Shown: positions 36,975 to 45,866 of the stretch, in pieces
Numbering within the stretch: the first letter of the stretch is position 1
How the letters are laid out: each line of letters begins with the position of its first letter
Notes under the pieces: generated by a model
The model's database searches: none
The model's input: the letters and a program-made list of their open reading frames with translations, nothing else
Told to the model about the DNA's origin: nothing
Position numbers and translations under genes: made by a program
Assembly: GCF_003149085.1 (NCBI RefSeq)
Contig: NZ_QGDT01000006.1
Span: forward strand, 62,001 to 126,000
Source: Dyadobacter jejuensis
Lineage (GTDB): Bacteria; Bacteroidota; Bacteroidia; Cytophagales; Spirosomataceae
Direction: 5' to 3'
DNA length: 64,000 nt

Positions 36975-39900
36975 TTAGTCTTCATCATTTTTTAGATTGT
37001 TCAAATATTCTGAAGGAGTGACCCCAAATTCCTTTTGAAAGATTCGGGTAAAATACTTCGGGTTTTTAAAGCCCGTTTGGTAGGCGACTTCAGAAATATA
37101 TAAATTGGTGTTTTTCAACAATTGAGTGGCCTTTTTAAGGCGATAGGTACGGATAAAATCGGAGGGAGACTCCCCGATCATATTCTCCATTTTCCTATAG
37201 AATGTCGCCCGGCTCATACTACATTCCTCTGCCAGGAACTCGATATTCAGTTTCTGATCGGTAATATGCTCTTCAATGAGGGATACTACCTTTTGCAAGA
37301 ACTCCTCTTCCGGCGATTTGATGAGCCCTTCTTCAGGGTTTAGATTTAGCTTTTTAGAGAACTTGGTTTCCAATAGTTGGCGGTTCTCAATCAAACTTTT
37401 AGCCCTCCATTTAATCAGCTTCGGACTAAAAGGTTTGTCAATAAAATCGTCGACCCCACTTTGAATACAGACTAGCTTATGAAATTCCGAATTTTTACCC
37501 GTAAGTATGATAAACGGAATATGATTCCACTGTTGGTTTTCCTTTAGGTTACGGAGTAAAGCCAAGCCATCCAGCTTGGGCATAGACAAGTCGCTAATCA
37601 CCAGCTCAAAGTCATTTTTAGAAATAAGGTCCAGTGCCTCCTGACCGTTCACTGCCTGGGTTATGTTGAAATCTTCATAAAGGGTTTGGTACAACAGGCT
37701 AAGGATATCCGGATCGTCATCGACAATCAGCACAGCAGGCTTATTAAGCACATCGACCCGCTTGGGTTCGGGACTCTCCTCTATTATGGGCATGATATTG
37801 ACAGAGAGTTTCATTTCATTGATTTGGAAATGATGCTTCTCGATCGGGATATAAAAAGTGACATTAGTGCCCTTATTGAGTTCACTTTTGATATCCATAA
37901 AGCCCTTATGTTTTTGGATTAAGCGGGTAACCAGTTCCAACCCTATCCCAGTGCCTTCTTTGAGTTGTGAAGAATTACTCGCCCTGTAAAAACGTTCGAA
38001 AAGGTGCTTCACTTCGTTTTCGGGAATCCCTAGACCGGTATCTTCTACCACACATCGCAGATAGCTCCCAGGTAAAGGCGCCGTATCGGGGAGGTCGGAG
38101 TTGTCGAGCACGACTAAGCCACCACGCACCTGCACCGTCCCTCCAGGCGAATTGTATTTGATGGCATTATTAAGCAGGTTCAAGAGCATAATTTCCACTA
38201 GCTCCTCGTCAAACCAGGCGTCGGATAGGTCCTCGTCGAAAGAGTAATCCAACTTGATATCGGTGATCAACGCCAGGGGCTCGGTATCGCGACAGATCGC
38301 TGTCATTTTTTGAGACAAATCTCCTACCGAAACCTTCAAAAGGAACTCTCCGGCCTCACTCTTACGGATATTCATAATCTGATCCGTAATTCTCTTAAGT
38401 CTTTGTGCCTGTTCGTACAAATTACCGAGTACGGCCTGGTTCACCTTCTTCCCCGAAAGGGCATTCTCCAAAGGTCCCAGGATCATGGTGAGCCTGTTCT
38501 TGAGCTCATGGGAGAGGTCGGAGAAATAGACCATCTGCTGGTCCTTTATGGCCGCATATTCTTGTTCTTCTTTTAGTTTCCGGTTTAAGGCCTCCCATCT
38601 CTTATAGGCTAACAAGGCAGTATAGATGAGCAGCAGTAATAGCAAGCCATAAAAGATAAAGGCTAGCTGCGAGCGGTAGAAAGGTGGCGCTATGGTAATG
38701 GCGAGCGTCACCACCTCGTCGTTCCACTGGCCATAACTGTTGGCGGTTTTCACCTCTAGCTGATACTCCCCAGGAGGTACCGATAATAATTGAATTTTCT
38801 GGACATTGGTATTATTATACACCCAGTCCTCTCCATTCAAGCCATTGAGTCGATAGGCAAAGCGGTTTTTGCTAGGGTTGCTGAGGTCGGTATAGGAGAA
38901 CTTTACTTCGAAGCTATTGTCCTTGAAGGGCAGTGATATTTTTTGATCCTCGCCTATTCGGTGTCGCTCGGTGCTTTCGGCACCTAGTACTTGTACGGAG
39001 TTCCAAAAGAAATTGGTTTTCCCCCGCTTAATTTTTGGGATAGGGCCTACCCTATAAAGCCCGTTGGTATTACCGAAATACACATCTCCATTGGCTCCTT
39101 TGGAAACGGCGTTAAAGGTAAAATCGGTAAAGTCGATCCCATCCTCCACACCAAAGCTTTGAAAAGGGATAGGTTCGTTGGGAATATGCACCGCCAGCCC
39201 GTTATTGGTACTGATAATTAATTCATTATTACGATCTTCTACGATTCCGCAAATCACATCTGACGGTAAGCCATGTGCTGTGGTAAACTGTTTAAAACCA
39301 TCCGTTTCCGGAATATACCGGTACAAGCCCCCCGTCCGAGTTCCTATCCAAATACGCCCCTTGCTATCTTCATAAAGGCTCAAAATCCTTCTAGAAATCA
39401 CCCCTTCCTTTAGGTTAATTCCAGAGTACTTTTTAACCTCCCCGGTCGTAAGGTTCATGCGCATTAACCCATCCCCTCTCGACCCAATCCACACATTTTG
39501 AGAATGGTCCTTCATCATCACAAAAACGAAAGAATCGAGGTTAAACAATCTATTGGCTTTGGCAATCAAGTTTGAATACAGCTTAGAGTCGTTGCTGGAG
39601 TAATATTCTAGCCCATTTTTTTGACAGCCTAATATCCATTCGCCTTTTTCGATTTCTATGGCACAGGTGATATCCGATTTGCCTTTATAAACTTGGGTAT
39701 AATTTTGGCCATCCTTTTGAAACAACCCTTCCGGAGTGGCATAATAGGCAGTCCCCCCAATGGACTGATAAATGGTATTGATATTGGAAGGGAAGTCGGT
39801 CTTAGTGAACTTTTTGGTGGCGGGATCAAATATAAAAATGCCGTCATTTCGGGTTTTAAGCCAGAGTTTATTCGTAAAATCCTTGTGTAGATAATGTACC

Positions 39901-40967
39901 GACTGGTTGATAGGCGAATAATTGGGCGCTGTAATCCGCAATCTTTCTACCTTAATGGCCTTGGGCCTAATCTTCAACAGGCCCTTCAGCGTCCCCAACC
40001 ATACAATACCCGAATCGTCGATATAGGTCGTCAGTATATTATTATCCTCCAGCAGATAAGGCTCATGTTGATAGGCTACAAACTGGCGTACTCCCCTATT
40101 TTTATTCGATAAATAGATCATCCTCAGGGTAGAAGCCACACATTCGCCATTCTTCCCAAAGCTTACTGAATTGACGTTATCGTAACCGGCCTGCCCTTTT
40201 TGGCCAAAATGGTAATGATTTTCTGTGTGGATAGTATTATTATCGAAAGTGAGCTCAAACAGGCCGTTGGTGGCTGTTCCCACCATTATCTCCCCCTCTT
40301 TGGATTTTTGAATGACATTGACGGGGTCGGTAATCGTCGTAGCCTTTACGACCCCCTTGGTGGTAAGGGTAAAAAGCCCTTTTGGTGTCCCTACGAGTAG
40401 TAAGTCTGGAGCAAGGGAGCAAATGGCATTGATGGCTTGAATTTGGTCAAAAACCTTAGCAAATGATCCGATTGCCGGCTTCAGCTTATCTCCTATTTTA
40501 TAATTATAGTCAAGCCTGTAAAGCAGTTTGTTATTGCCTACTGTGAGCCAAGTATTGCCTTTATTGTCTTGGGTCAGGGCATTATACGATTCGATATTTT
40601 CGGAAACGGTCTCGAAATAATGGGTCTTCTTATCGAAAATACTCAACCCACTTTCGGTACCGATCACCATATCGCCATTCCTTAATTCGGCAATACTCGT
40701 TACGGTATTGGTAAAAATGGCGTGCTCATTATTGGGCTGGGTGGTAAAATGAAGCACCTCGTAACCGTCGTACCGGTATAAACCAGACACCGCCCCTATC
40801 CATAATAAGCCCCTAGAATCTTGATAAATACAATTGATGGAGCGCCTGGGCAACCAGTTTTCCTCGGACATAATCAGGTTCGACAGGTCCACAGATTGCC
40901 CAAACGCCATACTATTCATCCATAGAATGACGGCTACGATACCAGTTATAAATTTCTGAATAGTCAA
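36975..40967 (-). CDS. Hybrid two-component system regulator (HTCS)
   Basis: A 1330-residue one-protein signalling system that senses oligosaccharides in the periplasm and activates its polysaccharide locus. Signal peptide MTIQKFITGIVAVILWMNSM is followed by beta-propeller repeats (DSRGLLWIGAVSGLYRYDG and many like it) and a Y_Y_Y domain near residue 700. One membrane helix lies near residue 780. In the cytoplasm come a histidine kinase with phospho-His 820 in DLSHELKNRL, the ATPase, and a receiver with phospho-Asp 1126 in VISDLSMPKLDG and Lys in DKPF. A C-terminal AraC-type HTH follows (CSMSRATFYRKMENMIGESP). All phosphorelay residues are intact. Upstream is a sulfatase, downstream the glycosidase, SusC and SusD. 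Confidence 0.94.
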   Translation of the reverse strand: MTIQKFITGIVAVILWMNSMAFGQSVDLSNLIMSEENWLPRRSINCIYQDSRGLLWIGAVSGLYRYDGYEVLHFTTQPNNEHAIFTNTVTSIAELRNGDMVIGTESGLSIFDKKTHYFETVSENIESYNALTQDNKGNTWLTVGNNKLLYRLDYNYKIGDKLKPAIGSFAKVFDQIQAINAICSLAPDLLLVGTPKGLFTLTTKGVVKATTITDPVNVIQKSKEGEIMVGTATNGLFELTFDNNTIHTENHYHFGQKGQAGYDNVNSVSFGKNGECVASTLRMIYLSNKNRGVRQFVAYQHEPYLLEDNNILTTYIDDSGIVWLGTLKGLLKIRPKAIKVERLRITAPNYSPINQSVHYLHKDFTNKLWLKTRNDGIFIFDPATKKFTKTDFPSNINTIYQSIGGTAYYATPEGLFQKDGQNYTQVYKGKSDITCAIEIEKGEWILGCQKNGLEYYSSNDSKLYSNLIAKANRLFNLDSFVFVMMKDHSQNVWIGSRGDGLMRMNLTTGEVKKYSGINLKEGVISRRILSLYEDSKGRIWIGTRTGGLYRYIPETDGFKQFTTAHGLPSDVICGIVEDRNNELIISTNNGLAVHIPNEPIPFQSFGVEDGIDFTDFTFNAVSKGANGDVYFGNTNGLYRVGPIPKIKRGKTNFFWNSVQVLGAESTERHRIGEDQKISLPFKDNSFEVKFSYTDLSNPSKNRFAYRLNGLNGEDWVYNNTNVQKIQLLSVPPGEYQLEVKTANSYGQWNDEVVTLAITIAPPFYRSQLAFIFYGLLLLLLIYTALLAYKRWEALNRKLKEEQEYAAIKDQQMVYFSDLSHELKNRLTMILGPLENALSGKKVNQAVLGNLYEQAQRLKRITDQIMNIRKSEAGEFLLKVSVGDLSQKMTAICRDTEPLALITDIKLDYSFDEDLSDAWFDEELVEIMLLNLLNNAIKYNSPGGTVQVRGGLVVLDNSDLPDTAPLPGSYLRCVVEDTGLGIPENEVKHLFERFYRASNSSQLKEGTGIGLELVTRLIQKHKGFMDIKSELNKGTNVTFYIPIEKHHFQINEMKLSVNIMPIIEESPEPKRVDVLNKPAVLIVDDDPDILSLLYQTLYEDFNITQAVNGQEALDLISKNDFELVISDLSMPKLDGLALLRNLKENQQWNHIPFIILTGKNSEFHKLVCIQSGVDDFIDKPFSPKLIKWRAKSLIENRQLLETKFSKKLNLNPEEGLIKSPEEEFLQKVVSLIEEHITDQKLNIEFLAEECSMSRATFYRKMENMIGESPSDFIRTYRLKKATQLLKNTNLYISEVAYQTGFKNPKYFTRIFQKEFGVTPSEYLNNLKNDED

Positions 40968-40979
40968 ATTTTAAATTGA

Positions 40980-42434
40980 TTACTTACTAGACCTTAACTT
41001 CCAAAATTCGCTAGGAGTTCTGGCCTTATCAAATATAATCTGCATCTCTTTGACAATTTCGGGATTTTCGGCGGCAATGTTTTTCTCCTCCTTACGGTCG
41101 GTCGTTAGGTTGTACAGCTCGATTTCCCCCTTAGGGTCGTGGCGAACCGCCTTATAATCTCCTTTTCTGATGGCCTGGTCCGTGGTCGGGTTTTCATGGA
41201 ACTCCCAGTACAAATATTCATGCTGAGGTTGCTCTTGGCCCAGCAAAGTGGGTAGGAAAGAGATTCCGTTGGTTTCTGCCGGATCCACCGTTTGCCCCGT
41301 AATATCGGCCACGGTAGGTAAGAAGTCCCAGAAGGCCGAAATAAGATCAGATTTGCCGCCCTGCTTCACTTTAGCAGGCCATTTTACGATCATCGGTACG
41401 TGGATCCCCCCTTCATACAAATCACGCTTCATCCCTTTATAACCTCCCGAACTGTTGAAATAGGCAGGGTTAGCGCCTCCCTCTTTATGTGGGCCGTTGT
41501 CGGAGCTAAAAATAATAATGGTATTTTTATCCATTCCTTTAGCCTTTAGCTCGGCTACTACTTTCCCTACGCAAGCGTCCAGATGCGACACCTGAGCGGC
41601 ATAGGCGGCGGCAGGATTGTCGGTGGAGCGGTAGGCCCATTCGTTGCCATCGACCTTGCTCGCCTTGTTTTTGAAGGGCTTATCTTTTACAATCTTTTTA
41701 TACTCCTCGTACTGCGCCGACTCCGGTATGGTCATTTCGGCATGAGGGGTGGTGTATGCCAAATAGAGGAAAAATGGCGTTTCTCGCTCTTTAGAGATAA
41801 ATTGTAATGCCTCTTTGGTAAATAGATCGTTAGAAAATGCTCCCTGCTGTAAATTCTGATTCTCAGGAATTTGTATTTTTTCGCCATTCCTAAATAGGTA
41901 AGCAGGAAACTGGTTATGGGCATGCCCCTGGTTGAGGTACCCATAGCTGTAATCAAACCCTTGTTTTTTGGGTTCGCCAGTGGTTCCATCCATTCCCATG
42001 CCCCATTTGCCTACCACGGCAGTTTCATACTGCGCTTGCTTGAGTATCTCTCCGACGGTGACGTCCTCATCACGAAGTTCTAGACAAGCCCCAAAACCCA
42101 ACGGACCCGTTTCATAATTGCCGCGTACATAGCCGTTGCCGGTGTGCTTGCCGGTCATCAGAGAGGCCCTCGAAGGTGCACAAACCGAACTCCCGGAGTA
42201 ATGGTTGGTAAACAACATTCCATCCGCCGCAAGTTGATCGATATTCGGCGTTTTGATGGTCTGCTGTCCGTAGCAACCTAAGTCGCCATAACCCAGGTCA
42301 TCGGCGAGTATATATACAATATTTGGTTTGCCCTCATTAGGCTGGCCCTCACTGCTGCTGTCATCAGTAGATTGCTGGCTCTTGCTGCTGCATCCAAGGA
42401 GTAAGGAAAGGAATAATGCGTATGGTAATCTCAT
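40980..42434 (-). CDS. Sulfatase, lipoprotein (locus 1)
   Basis: A type I sulfatase that removes sulfate esters from glycans. MRLPYALFLSLLLGC is a lipoprotein signal (lipobox Cys 15), so it is probably anchored at the membrane. The metal-binding NIVYILADDLGYGDLGCYG block is followed by SSVCAPSRASLMTGKHTGNG, in which Cys 85 of the CxPxR motif becomes formylglycine. KWGMGMDGTTGEPKKQGFDY and IIFSSDNGPHKEGG supply further active-site residues. The 484-residue length is typical. It lies 12 bases upstream of the HTCS gene and is probably cotranscribed with it. The sugar specificity cannot be told from sequence alone. No maturation enzyme is in the window. Confidence 0.9.
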   Translation of the reverse strand: MRLPYALFLSLLLGCSSKSQQSTDDSSSEGQPNEGKPNIVYILADDLGYGDLGCYGQQTIKTPNIDQLAADGMLFTNHYSGSSVCAPSRASLMTGKHTGNGYVRGNYETGPLGFGACLELRDEDVTVGEILKQAQYETAVVGKWGMGMDGTTGEPKKQGFDYSYGYLNQGHAHNQFPAYLFRNGEKIQIPENQNLQQGAFSNDLFTKEALQFISKERETPFFLYLAYTTPHAEMTIPESAQYEEYKKIVKDKPFKNKASKVDGNEWAYRSTDNPAAAYAAQVSHLDACVGKVVAELKAKGMDKNTIIIFSSDNGPHKEGGANPAYFNSSGGYKGMKRDLYEGGIHVPMIVKWPAKVKQGGKSDLISAFWDFLPTVADITGQTVDPAETNGISFLPTLLGQEQPQHEYLYWEFHENPTTDQAIRKGDYKAVRHDPKGEIELYNLTTDRKEEKNIAAENPEIVKEMQIIFDKARTPSEFWKLRSSK

Positions 42435-42574
42435 CTTTACAGTTTTATTATTTTGTTCAAGTACGTGATTATAAACCTTTCCAAAAAGTGCAGGTGTCTC
42501 TATATATATGAATTGAACCGAATGTGTACCCTATTTGAAACAAAAGCAGGCCCCCATGAGGGTTTGTTTTGGGG

Positions 42575-43085
42575 GAAGGTTATAGGGGTTAGGGGTTAGG
42601 GGGGAAGATTAATTGTTAAAGGTCAAAGGCGGCCGCCGCGCGGTTAAAGGCGGCCGCCGCCCGGTTAAAGTTTAAATGTTAAATGTTAAAGGTCAAAGGT
42701 TAAAGGCGGTCCGCCGCCCGGTTAAAGGTTAAATGTTAAAGGTTAAAGGCAGCGCAATTAAATACGGTCCGCCTCGAGGTTAAAAGCAGCGCAAGCCTAT
42801 TGCATATGGCCTATTGCTTACAGCCTCTTCAATTTGTTAAAGGCGGTCCGCCGCGCGGTTAAAGGCGGCCGCAGCGCGGTTAAAAGCAGCGAATGCCTAT
42901 AGCTATGTCAGCCAGAGCCCGTCGAAGGCCTACAGATTACAGCCTTTTAGGGATTAGGGGGGAAAGTGACGGTGGGGTGGGGAAAGAATAAAGTTTAAAG
43001 GCGGCCGCAGCGCGGTTAAATGCCACGCAAGCATATTGCTTATTGCATATTGCTTACAGCCTTTTAGCTTACAGCCGCTTAATAA
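42575..43085. repeat. GGCCGC-rich intergenic repeat tract
   Basis: Between the sulfatase and the ubiquitin-like protein gene, words such as GGTTAAAGGCGGCCGC, GGTTAAATGTTAAAGG and AAGCAGCGCAA recur, mixed with GCCTATTGC and TTACAGCC. Several perfect NotI sites (GCGGCCGC) are present. The stretch from 42575 starts with GGGGTTAGGGGTTAGGGGGG. A sentence-like motif CAGCCAGAGCCCGTCGAAGG also recurs in variant form at 53.3 kb. No reading frame is supported. It differs in sequence from the 7.1-8.9 kb array. Confidence 0.8.
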
Positions 43086-43218
43086 CTCCAATTGGAACCC
43101 TTTAAAAATTAACTTAAATTACAGATAACAAACAGATTATCTCAAAAAAAATACAACTTAAAACACCCCGTCAAATACCCCATGCATATATAGGCGTTTA
43201 ACCATTCATACTGCTATT

Positions 43219-44361
43219 ATGGACTTCTCGATCAATGAACTTTTCAATAAGAATGAACCTTTGGCTTGGGTCCTTGGGGTACTAGGGGTAATGGTTATTT
43301 TGTTGTTATCCTCTAAGATCATAAAGCCTATCGGTGAAGATCTGGGGGTCAAGCTACTGATCACGCTGATCGTATCGGTGGTGGTGGTATATATAGCGAG
43401 TCTATATTTTAAAAATACCTCTTCCCCCACACAAGATCCGCCCTCCCCTCCTACAAAAAGCACCCTCACGCTTATATTTCATGAATTGGGGAATAGAGAA
43501 ATGCGCCCTTTTGACGATCAAGGGCGGGTATTGCTGAGCGACAGCGCCGATCATCTCGTAGCCAAAAGCATAGGCAAATACGGAATAGTACGGTTCGACC
43601 CGGTCGAAAACTGGCTATTGCATAGAAAAACGCCGATTCTGGTGCGCCTTAAGAATATTGACACCACGGCTTATACCTACGTATTGGAAGATCCGTTGCT
43701 AGACGGCATTGCTCCTAACGACACCATAGAAATCCCCGTCAGGAAAATCCCCAAAACAACCTCCAATCCGTTGGCCGGAACTTCTAATAATATCAGGCTG
43801 CTTTACTATAACAACAAAAAACAGTCGGCGGTACCCGTTAATTTCCAGAAAGACAAAACGATTCAAGAATTAAAAGAAGTGCTGATTACGAAATATATAC
43901 CCCAGGGTGAATTGAAGTACATGGATCGGGTAGGACTGGCCTATAGATCGATGAGCAATATCCTAGATAATGAGCAACAAACCCTTGCAGAGGTCGGCAT
44001 GAACGATGGGGAAAAGGTTTTCTTAAGTATCATATCCATGGTGGTATACAGCAAGAAATCCGACGATTTCCAACTGGACATATCGAATGGAAATTTTAAA
44101 AACCCAGTAGTCAAAATTGACAATAAAACCCTTCCCTTTACGAGAGACAAGGGAAAATTAAGCGTACAGATACCAATGACCGATACCGCTTATACTGTGA
44201 CCGTTCGGGATGGATCTAAATATTACTCTCAAAGGGTTAGAACCAAGGACAGTTCCAAAATAGATATTTCGGCCAGTAAGATGAGCCAGATCAATATGAG
44301 CAGCTGGCCTATTAAGCGTTCGGGTGCTGCAAATCCAGAATCCAAAGAGCAAAAAAAATAG
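43219..44361 (+). CDS. Membrane protein with candidate ubiquitin-like domain
   Basis: A 380-residue protein I do not recognise as a named family. Two N-terminal membrane helices (about residues 13-34 and 43-64) precede a Pro/Ser-rich stretch and a soluble C-terminal part. Residues 207-272 have the shape of a ubiquitin-like beta-grasp fold: TIQELKEVLITKYIPQG, then YRSMSNILDNEQQTLAEVGM and NDGEKVFLSI, like the Ub pattern of a helix followed by a TL..GM.DG..V hairpin. It has no C-terminal Gly-Gly, so it is unlikely to be conjugated. A further beta-rich domain (residues 275-365) ends the protein. It is the only plus-strand gene in this region and lies just after the GGCCGC repeat tract. Confidence 0.6.
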   Translation: MDFSINELFNKNEPLAWVLGVLGVMVILLLSSKIIKPIGEDLGVKLLITLIVSVVVVYIASLYFKNTSSPTQDPPSPPTKSTLTLIFHELGNREMRPFDDQGRVLLSDSADHLVAKSIGKYGIVRFDPVENWLLHRKTPILVRLKNIDTTAYTYVLEDPLLDGIAPNDTIEIPVRKIPKTTSNPLAGTSNNIRLLYYNNKKQSAVPVNFQKDKTIQELKEVLITKYIPQGELKYMDRVGLAYRSMSNILDNEQQTLAEVGMNDGEKVFLSIISMVVYSKKSDDFQLDISNGNFKNPVVKIDNKTLPFTRDKGKLSVQIPMTDTAYTVTVRDGSKYYSQRVRTKDSSKIDISASKMSQINMSSWPIKRSGAANPESKEQKK

Positions 44362-44450
44362 TGCGTAAAGTTTGGGCCAACCCGCAGCCATAACCTGTTT
44401 CACCATCTTTAAAACCAGAAATCTACCTCTGGAGGTAGTCCTATACCAAA

Positions 44451-44484
44451 AACCCCGAAAAGCTATTTTAAACTTTTCGGGGTT
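44451..44484 (-). terminator. Convergent terminator between the membrane protein and GH29 genes
   Basis: A 12-base perfect stem, AACCCCGAAAAG/CTTTTCGGGGTT, with a ten-base loop is followed on the minus strand by TTTGGTAT. It lies 30 bases after the GH29 stop and 90 bases after the plus-strand gene. A smaller perfect dyad, CTACCTC/GAGGTAG (44423-44438), stands next to it. Confidence 0.8.
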
Positions 44485-44514
44485 AAGGACGATCGAAATC
44501 ATCATGAGGAGCTA

Positions 44515-45828
44515 TTATTTGATCGTTAATGTCACAATTTGATTCACTTCGTTGTGAGGAATATCTTTGGTATAAATAAATACCCCTTCGTTTTGCTGTT
44601 TAAAGTCGACCTTACTTCCGTTTTCATACGATACTGCCCGCACTATCTTAGGACGGAAGTTTGGTATAAAAATATAATCGGCCGAGGTGGGCTTTAAGAT
44701 ATGAACATATAAGGTATTGTCTTTCCGGGTGACCACCCCCCAATCCTGAGGGTCCATCCCTGCCCCTCTGCTTCCATAAATGGTCTCGCCATATTTGGCC
44801 AACCATTCTCCGGTTTTTTTAAGGGTATCGATAAACTCAGGCTGAATTTCCCCATTGGGCATGGGTCCAACGTTCAACAGTAAATTTGCATTCCTACCGG
44901 CTGCATTCACCAAATAATGAATGACCTGCTTGGGCGATTTGTAAGCCCTGTCGAGGATATTAAAGCCCCAGGTTTTATTCATCGTTTCACAGGACTCTAA
45001 AGGCAGCTGACTCACGGTCGATTCATCATTAAAGCCCCCTTTATTCTCTCCGGGTAAGTCCCTTTCAAACATTTGGAAATCTTCACCAGCTATGGGAGTC
45101 AGGTGATGGTTATTGCCAACCAAGGTACCTGGACTTAATTCATGGATAAGGGAATAAATTTCATCATAATGCCAGTTGGCCGTTTTCCGTTGCCAATGGC
45201 CATCAAACCATATAGCCCCTATCTCTCCGTAGTTGGTTAACAACTCGGTCAACTGGGCCTTCATAAATTCGATATACTGATCCCAATTGGTGTCTACTGG
45301 AGCGCCATTCACTATTTTCTTGGTAAATCCATAATCTTCCCGGGCCCAGTCTAACAGGGAGTAGTAAAAGTTTAGCTTAATTCCTTCCTTTTGACACTCC
45401 TCAGCCAACTCTTTTAGGGGGTCCTTCCCATAAGGGGTAGCGTCCACAATATTGTAGGGAGAGGCACTGGTCTTAAACATGCTAAAGCTATCGTGATGGC
45501 GGGTCGTAACAGTGATATATTTCATTCCTGCTGCCTTAGCCACCTGTACCCATTCCTTGGCACTATAGGCCTGAGGGTTAAAAAAGCTGGCCAATCGCTT
45601 ATAGCTATCGTATGGAATTTTTTGATTCAACATCACCCATTCACCATCTCCTAATATGCTATAGATTCCCCAGTGAATAAACAGTCCAAATTTCATATCC
45701 TGGAATTCCTTACGCTGGGCCAAGTTCTCTGCTGATGGAGTATACTTGGGCATGGGATAGGGATACTGTTGCGCAAAGGTACATAGTGAAAGGAAACTCA
45801 ATATACCTACTAAAACTACTTTTTTCAT
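44515..45828 (-). CDS. Alpha-L-fucosidase, GH29 family
   Basis: A retaining alpha-L-fucosidase. The 437-residue protein starts with signal peptide MKKVVLVGILSFLSLCTFAQ. Family motifs are MKFGLFIHWGIYSILGDGEW, VTTRHHDSFSMFKT with the paired His, and EIGAIWFDGHWQ with nucleophile Asp 209. A C-terminal beta-domain follows. GH29 enzymes remove alpha-1,3/1,4- or 1,6-linked fucose from glycan ends. In locus 2 it stands last in the minus-strand series and complements the GH95 fucosidase, which usually prefers alpha-1,2 links. A terminator hairpin follows it, so it is the end of that transcription unit. Confidence 0.93.
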   Translation of the reverse strand: MKKVVLVGILSFLSLCTFAQQYPYPMPKYTPSAENLAQRKEFQDMKFGLFIHWGIYSILGDGEWVMLNQKIPYDSYKRLASFFNPQAYSAKEWVQVAKAAGMKYITVTTRHHDSFSMFKTSASPYNIVDATPYGKDPLKELAEECQKEGIKLNFYYSLLDWAREDYGFTKKIVNGAPVDTNWDQYIEFMKAQLTELLTNYGEIGAIWFDGHWQRKTANWHYDEIYSLIHELSPGTLVGNNHHLTPIAGEDFQMFERDLPGENKGGFNDESTVSQLPLESCETMNKTWGFNILDRAYKSPKQVIHYLVNAAGRNANLLLNVGPMPNGEIQPEFIDTLKKTGEWLAKYGETIYGSRGAGMDPQDWGVVTRKDNTLYVHILKPTSADYIFIPNFRPKIVRAVSYENGSKVDFKQQNEGVFIYTKDIPHNEVNQIVTLTIK

Positions 45829-45866
45829 ACCTAACTCGATATTGTATTTTTTTGATGTTACGAAAC

